Assembly (NCBI GenBank): GCA_964538355.1
Contig: CAZIFC010000033.1
Coordinates: 1-24,652, forward strand
Direction: 5' to 3'
From: Bilophila sp964538355
Lineage (GTDB): Bacteria > Desulfobacterota > Desulfovibrionia > Desulfovibrionales > Desulfovibrionaceae
DNA length: 24,652 bases
Made by a program: the position numbers and the translations under genes
Notes under the pieces: model-generated
What the model was told of the DNA's origin: nothing
Seen by the model: the letters and a program-made list of their open reading frames with translations, nothing else
Database searches by the model: none
Shown here: piece after piece, positions 22,503 to 24,652 of the stretch
Numbering within the stretch: position 1 is the first letter of the stretch
Layout: every line of letters starts with the position of its first letter

Positions 22503-22799
22503 CAAAAGACGCACAGGGTGAGCAGAGGGCTTTACGTTTTCTCCTCCCCCTCCCTCCCGCCAGACGCTTGAAAGGCGGAGAGGCTGCGCGACAGGTATTC
22601 CGTTGCGCATCGGCAAGACGACAAAAACGTATTCATCGCAGCCTGAAAGGACGCGATACCGGCCGCCTGCCCGGGGAACTTCCTTTCCCGGGCAGGCGCG
22701 GCGTCAGGCAAACCCTGAGGCCGCACGACCTTCCGGGGCATCCCCGGAAGTTCCTTTTTTCGGCATTTCACCCTATCCGCCATTCGCAAGAGGCACTTC
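22503..22799 (+). other. 297-base gap between ribH and nusB with two strong hairpins
   Basis: Non-coding and GC-rich. The first hairpin is CGCCTGCCCGGG (22664-22675) with CCCGGGCAGGCG (22687-22698), a perfect 12-bp stem. About 30 bases later comes the terminator annotated separately. The rest holds a pyrimidine-rich stretch (around 22540-22560) and no gene or RNA family that I recognise. Confidence 0.55.
22730..22760 (+). terminator. Intrinsic terminator between ribH and nusB
   Basis: CTTCCGGGG-CAT-CCCCGGAAG is a perfect 9-bp stem with a 3-base loop, followed by TTCCTTTTTT. This is a convincing Rho-independent terminator, so the riboflavin unit probably ends here or is attenuated before nusB. 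Confidence 0.82.
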
Positions 22800-23294
22800 A
22801 TGTCCAAAAGCAGACCCCACGCCCGCCGTGCCGCGCGTTCCCGCGCGTTTCAGGTATTGTACAGCCTTCAGTTTTCCCCTTCCACCACGCTCGGGGATGT
22901 CCGCACCGCCTTTCTTGAAATGCCCGATCCCACGGATGCGGATATGGACGAAAACGCCGAAGTCCGCCAAGAAAAGCTCTATGGCTTTTCTTGGGAACTG
23001 GTCGAAGGCGTCTGGTCCAACGTCAAGAAGCTCGACGAGGTGATCGAACGCTTTTCCCAGAACTGGCGCGTCGACCGGCTCGGCAAAATCGAGCTGACCG
23101 TCCTTCGCCTTGCCATCTTTGAAATGCTGTACCGTGCGGATGTTCCGCCCAAGGTCGCCATCAACGAGGCTCTCGATCTCTCCACCCGCTTCGGCGACGC
23201 CAAGGCCAAGAGCTTCATCAACGGTATCCTTGATGCCGCGATCAAGGCTCAGGAAGCCGGCACGCTTCCAGTTGCGGGCAAGGCCAACGCCTGA
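22800..23294 (+). CDS. nusB: Transcription antitermination factor NusB
   Basis: A 164-residue all-helical NusB. With NusE (S10) it binds boxA RNA in rRNA leaders and keeps RNA polymerase processive on rRNA operons. The N-terminal basic segment RPHARRAARSRAFQVLYSLQ is typical (RRxARxxAxQxLY). The C-terminal RVDRLGKIELTVLRLAIFEML and PPKVAINEALDLSTRFGDAKAKSFINGILDAA are the NusB signatures. It is slightly longer than E. coli NusB (139), with a small insert after residue 25. AGAGG before ATG marks the start. Linkage of ribH to nusB is very common, but here a terminator stands between them, so nusB may have its own promoter. Confidence 0.95.
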   Translation: MSKSRPHARRAARSRAFQVLYSLQFSPSTTLGDVRTAFLEMPDPTDADMDENAEVRQEKLYGFSWELVEGVWSNVKKLDEVIERFSQNWRVDRLGKIELTVLRLAIFEMLYRADVPPKVAINEALDLSTRFGDAKAKSFINGILDAAIKAQEAGTLPVAGKANA

Positions 23295-23320
23295 TAGATT
23301 GGGGCGGTTTGAGCAAGGAC

Positions 23321-23336
23321 GGGCCGGAAACGGCCC
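23321..23336 (+). promoter_or_regulatory. GNRA-tetraloop hairpin in the leuS leader
   Basis: GGGCCG-GAAA-CGGCCC is a perfect 6-bp stem capped by a stable GAAA tetraloop, 27 bases before the leuS start. There is no T run, so it is not a simple terminator. It may stabilise or regulate the leuS mRNA. Confidence 0.3.
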
Positions 23337-23363
23337 TCGACCATACAGCAACAAGGATCAGTC

Positions 23364-24652
23364 ATGAGCAAGCCCAACCGCTATGACCCGGCGGCCATCG
23401 AAACCAAATGGCAGGCCCGCTGGGAGCAGGAAAAGACCTATTCCTGTCACGTCGACAAGGATAAAAAGAAATACTATGTGCTTGAAATGTTCCCCTACCC
23501 CTCGGGGAATCTGCACATGGGCCATGTACGCAACTACTCCATCGGCGACGTCGTGGCGCGCTTCAAGCGCATGCAGGGCTTCAACGTCATGCATCCCATG
23601 GGCTGGGACGCCTTCGGCCTGCCCGCCGAAAACGCCGCCATCAAGCACAACATCCATCCCAGCGTCTGGACGCATGCCAATATCGACAACATGCGCTCCC
23701 AGCTGAAGCGGCTCGGCTACTCCTACGACTGGGACCGCGAAGTCGCCACCTGCGACGAGCCTTACTACCGCTGGGAACAGCTCTTTTTCCTCCGCTGGCT
23801 GGAAAAGGGCCTCGTCTACCGCAAGAAGGCCGCCCAGAACTGGTGTTCCCACTGCAACACCGTCCTTGCCAACGAGCAGGTCGTTGACGGCCTGTGCTGG
23901 CGTTGCGACACCCCGGTAGTCCAGAAGGAACTCACCCAGTGGTTCCTCAAGATCACCGACTATGCCGACGAACTGCTCGCCGACCTCTCCAAGCTCGAAG
24001 GCGGCTGGCCGGATCGCGTGATCAGCATGCAGCGCAACTGGATCGGCAAATCCGTGGGTGCGGAAATCATGTTCCCGCTGGAATCCGGCGAGGGCGACAT
24101 CAAGGTTTTCACCACCCGCCCCGACACCGTTTTCGGCGTGACCTTCATGACGCTGGCCCCCGAACACCCGCTCGTGGAGTCGCTCATCAGCGGCAAGCCC
24201 AACGAAGCCGAGGCCCGCGCCTTCATCGAGCGCACCCACAACATGGATCGCATCGACCGCCAGTCCGACAGCCTTGAAAAGGAAGGCGTGTTTACCGGTT
24301 CCTACTGCCTCAATCCCTTTACGGGACGCCGCGTTCCGATCTGGCTCGGCAACTTCGTCCTTGCCGAGTACGGTACCGGCGCAGTCATGGCTGTGCCCGC
24401 CCACGACCAGCGCGACTTCGACTTCTCCAAAAAGTACGGGATGGAACGCCTCGTGGTCATTCAGCCCGAAGGCGAAGCCCCGCTTGATCCCGCGACCATG
24501 ACCGAAGCGTATACCGCTCCCGGCGTACTCGTGAATTCCGGCGAATTCGACGGCCTGCCCAACGAAGACGCCAAGAAGTCCATCGCCGATGCACTGGAAG
24601 CCACCGGCAAGGGCAAGCGCACCACCAATTGGCGTCTGCGCGACTGGAACAT
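23364..24652 (+). CDS. leuS: Leucyl-tRNA synthetase, 3'-truncated by the window edge
   Basis: The first 429 residues of leucyl-tRNA synthetase (full length about 830-860), in an open frame running off the window. The class I HIGH signature is FPYPSGNLHMGHVRNYSIGD, with His51-Met-Gly-His54. WDAFGLPAENAAI follows. A CxxC pair (NWCSHCNTVLANEQ) and a second pair (CWRC) form the zinc-ribbon-like element. From about 225 the CP1 editing domain shows TTRPDTVFGVTFM and MAVPAHDQRDFDF, whose Asp is needed to clear mischarged tRNA. The KMSKS loop and anticodon domain are beyond the window. AAGGA before ATG supports the start. Its place after nusB matches the Desulfovibrio gene order. Confidence 0.97.
   Translation, partial: MSKPNRYDPAAIETKWQARWEQEKTYSCHVDKDKKKYYVLEMFPYPSGNLHMGHVRNYSIGDVVARFKRMQGFNVMHPMGWDAFGLPAENAAIKHNIHPSVWTHANIDNMRSQLKRLGYSYDWDREVATCDEPYYRWEQLFFLRWLEKGLVYRKKAAQNWCSHCNTVLANEQVVDGLCWRCDTPVVQKELTQWFLKITDYADELLADLSKLEGGWPDRVISMQRNWIGKSVGAEIMFPLESGEGDIKVFTTRPDTVFGVTFMTLAPEHPLVESLISGKPNEAEARAFIERTHNMDRIDRQSDSLEKEGVFTGSYCLNPFTGRRVPIWLGNFVLAEYGTGAVMAVPAHDQRDFDFSKKYGMERLVVIQPEGEAPLDPATMTEAYTAPGVLVNSGEFDGLPNEDAKKSIADALEATGKGKRTTNWRLRDWN

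Noticed and set aside
20691..22616. 641-codon minus-strand open frame opposite ribBA and ribH
   Set aside because: It lies over two certain genes and reads as a composition artefact. Other long antisense frames (10047-11294, 12057-13307, 13252-14463, 16794-18233, 23358-24404) were rejected on the same grounds.
1..24652. CRISPR arrays, tRNA/rRNA genes, insertion sequences, integrase or phage genes
   Set aside because: No regularly spaced repeats, tRNA-like cloverleaf, transposase or integrase protein were seen on either strand.

Overview
The window looks like chromosomal DNA of a Desulfovibrionaceae member (Desulfovibrio/Bilophila-type, Desulfobacterota). Three things point there: GC-rich coding sequence; the run DUF177-rpmF-plsX-fabH-fabG-acpP-fabF-glyA-dCMP deaminase-ribD-ribE-ribBA-ribH-nusB-leuS, an order I know from Desulfovibrio; and proteins with no family I recognise among housekeeping genes. 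The taxon is inferred from gene order and protein character, because no rRNA is present.

Region 1 (1-2448, + strand) is the tail of a type II secretion (T2SS) operon. It holds a 5'-truncated gspG, a gspH-like pseudopilin, a TPR lipoprotein and then a short CPBP (glutamic) intramembrane protease. Region 2 (2453-7926) is a patchwork of small units. It includes a GlpR/DeoR-type repressor divergent from a NagD-like HAD phosphatase, a DUF1269 membrane protein, an unrecognised helical protein, a class I glutamine amidotransferase divergent from aroQ, and rsmE. Several convergent ends carry clear bidirectional terminators. Region 3 (8020-11255) has a 573-residue protein of unknown family upstream of rsmE and, divergent from it, a PLP aminotransferase.

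Region 4 (11381-24652, + strand) is one long co-directional housekeeping block. It makes a zinc-finger DUF177 protein and ribosomal protein L32, then the type II fatty acid synthesis set (PlsX, FabH, FabG, ACP, FabF). Serine hydroxymethyltransferase, a dCMP deaminase-like enzyme, the riboflavin pathway (RibD, RibE, RibBA, RibH), NusB and the N-terminal part of LeuRS follow. Several gene pairs overlap (rpmF/plsX, deaminase/ribD, ribD/ribE), which implies translational coupling. Hairpins and a candidate internal promoter sit at the wider joints (fabH-fabG, fabG-acpP, acpP-fabF, glyA-deaminase, ribH-nusB), so the block is probably several transcription units. I see no FMN riboswitch.

No phage, IS element, CRISPR array, tRNA or rRNA was seen. 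The less ordinary items are: the T2SS-linked intramembrane protease; a perfect 12-bp inverted repeat enclosing a consensus -10 box upstream of the DUF1269 gene; the two unrecognised proteins; a GC-rich tandem hairpin after glyA; and a three-segment mutually exclusive pairing downstream of aroQ.
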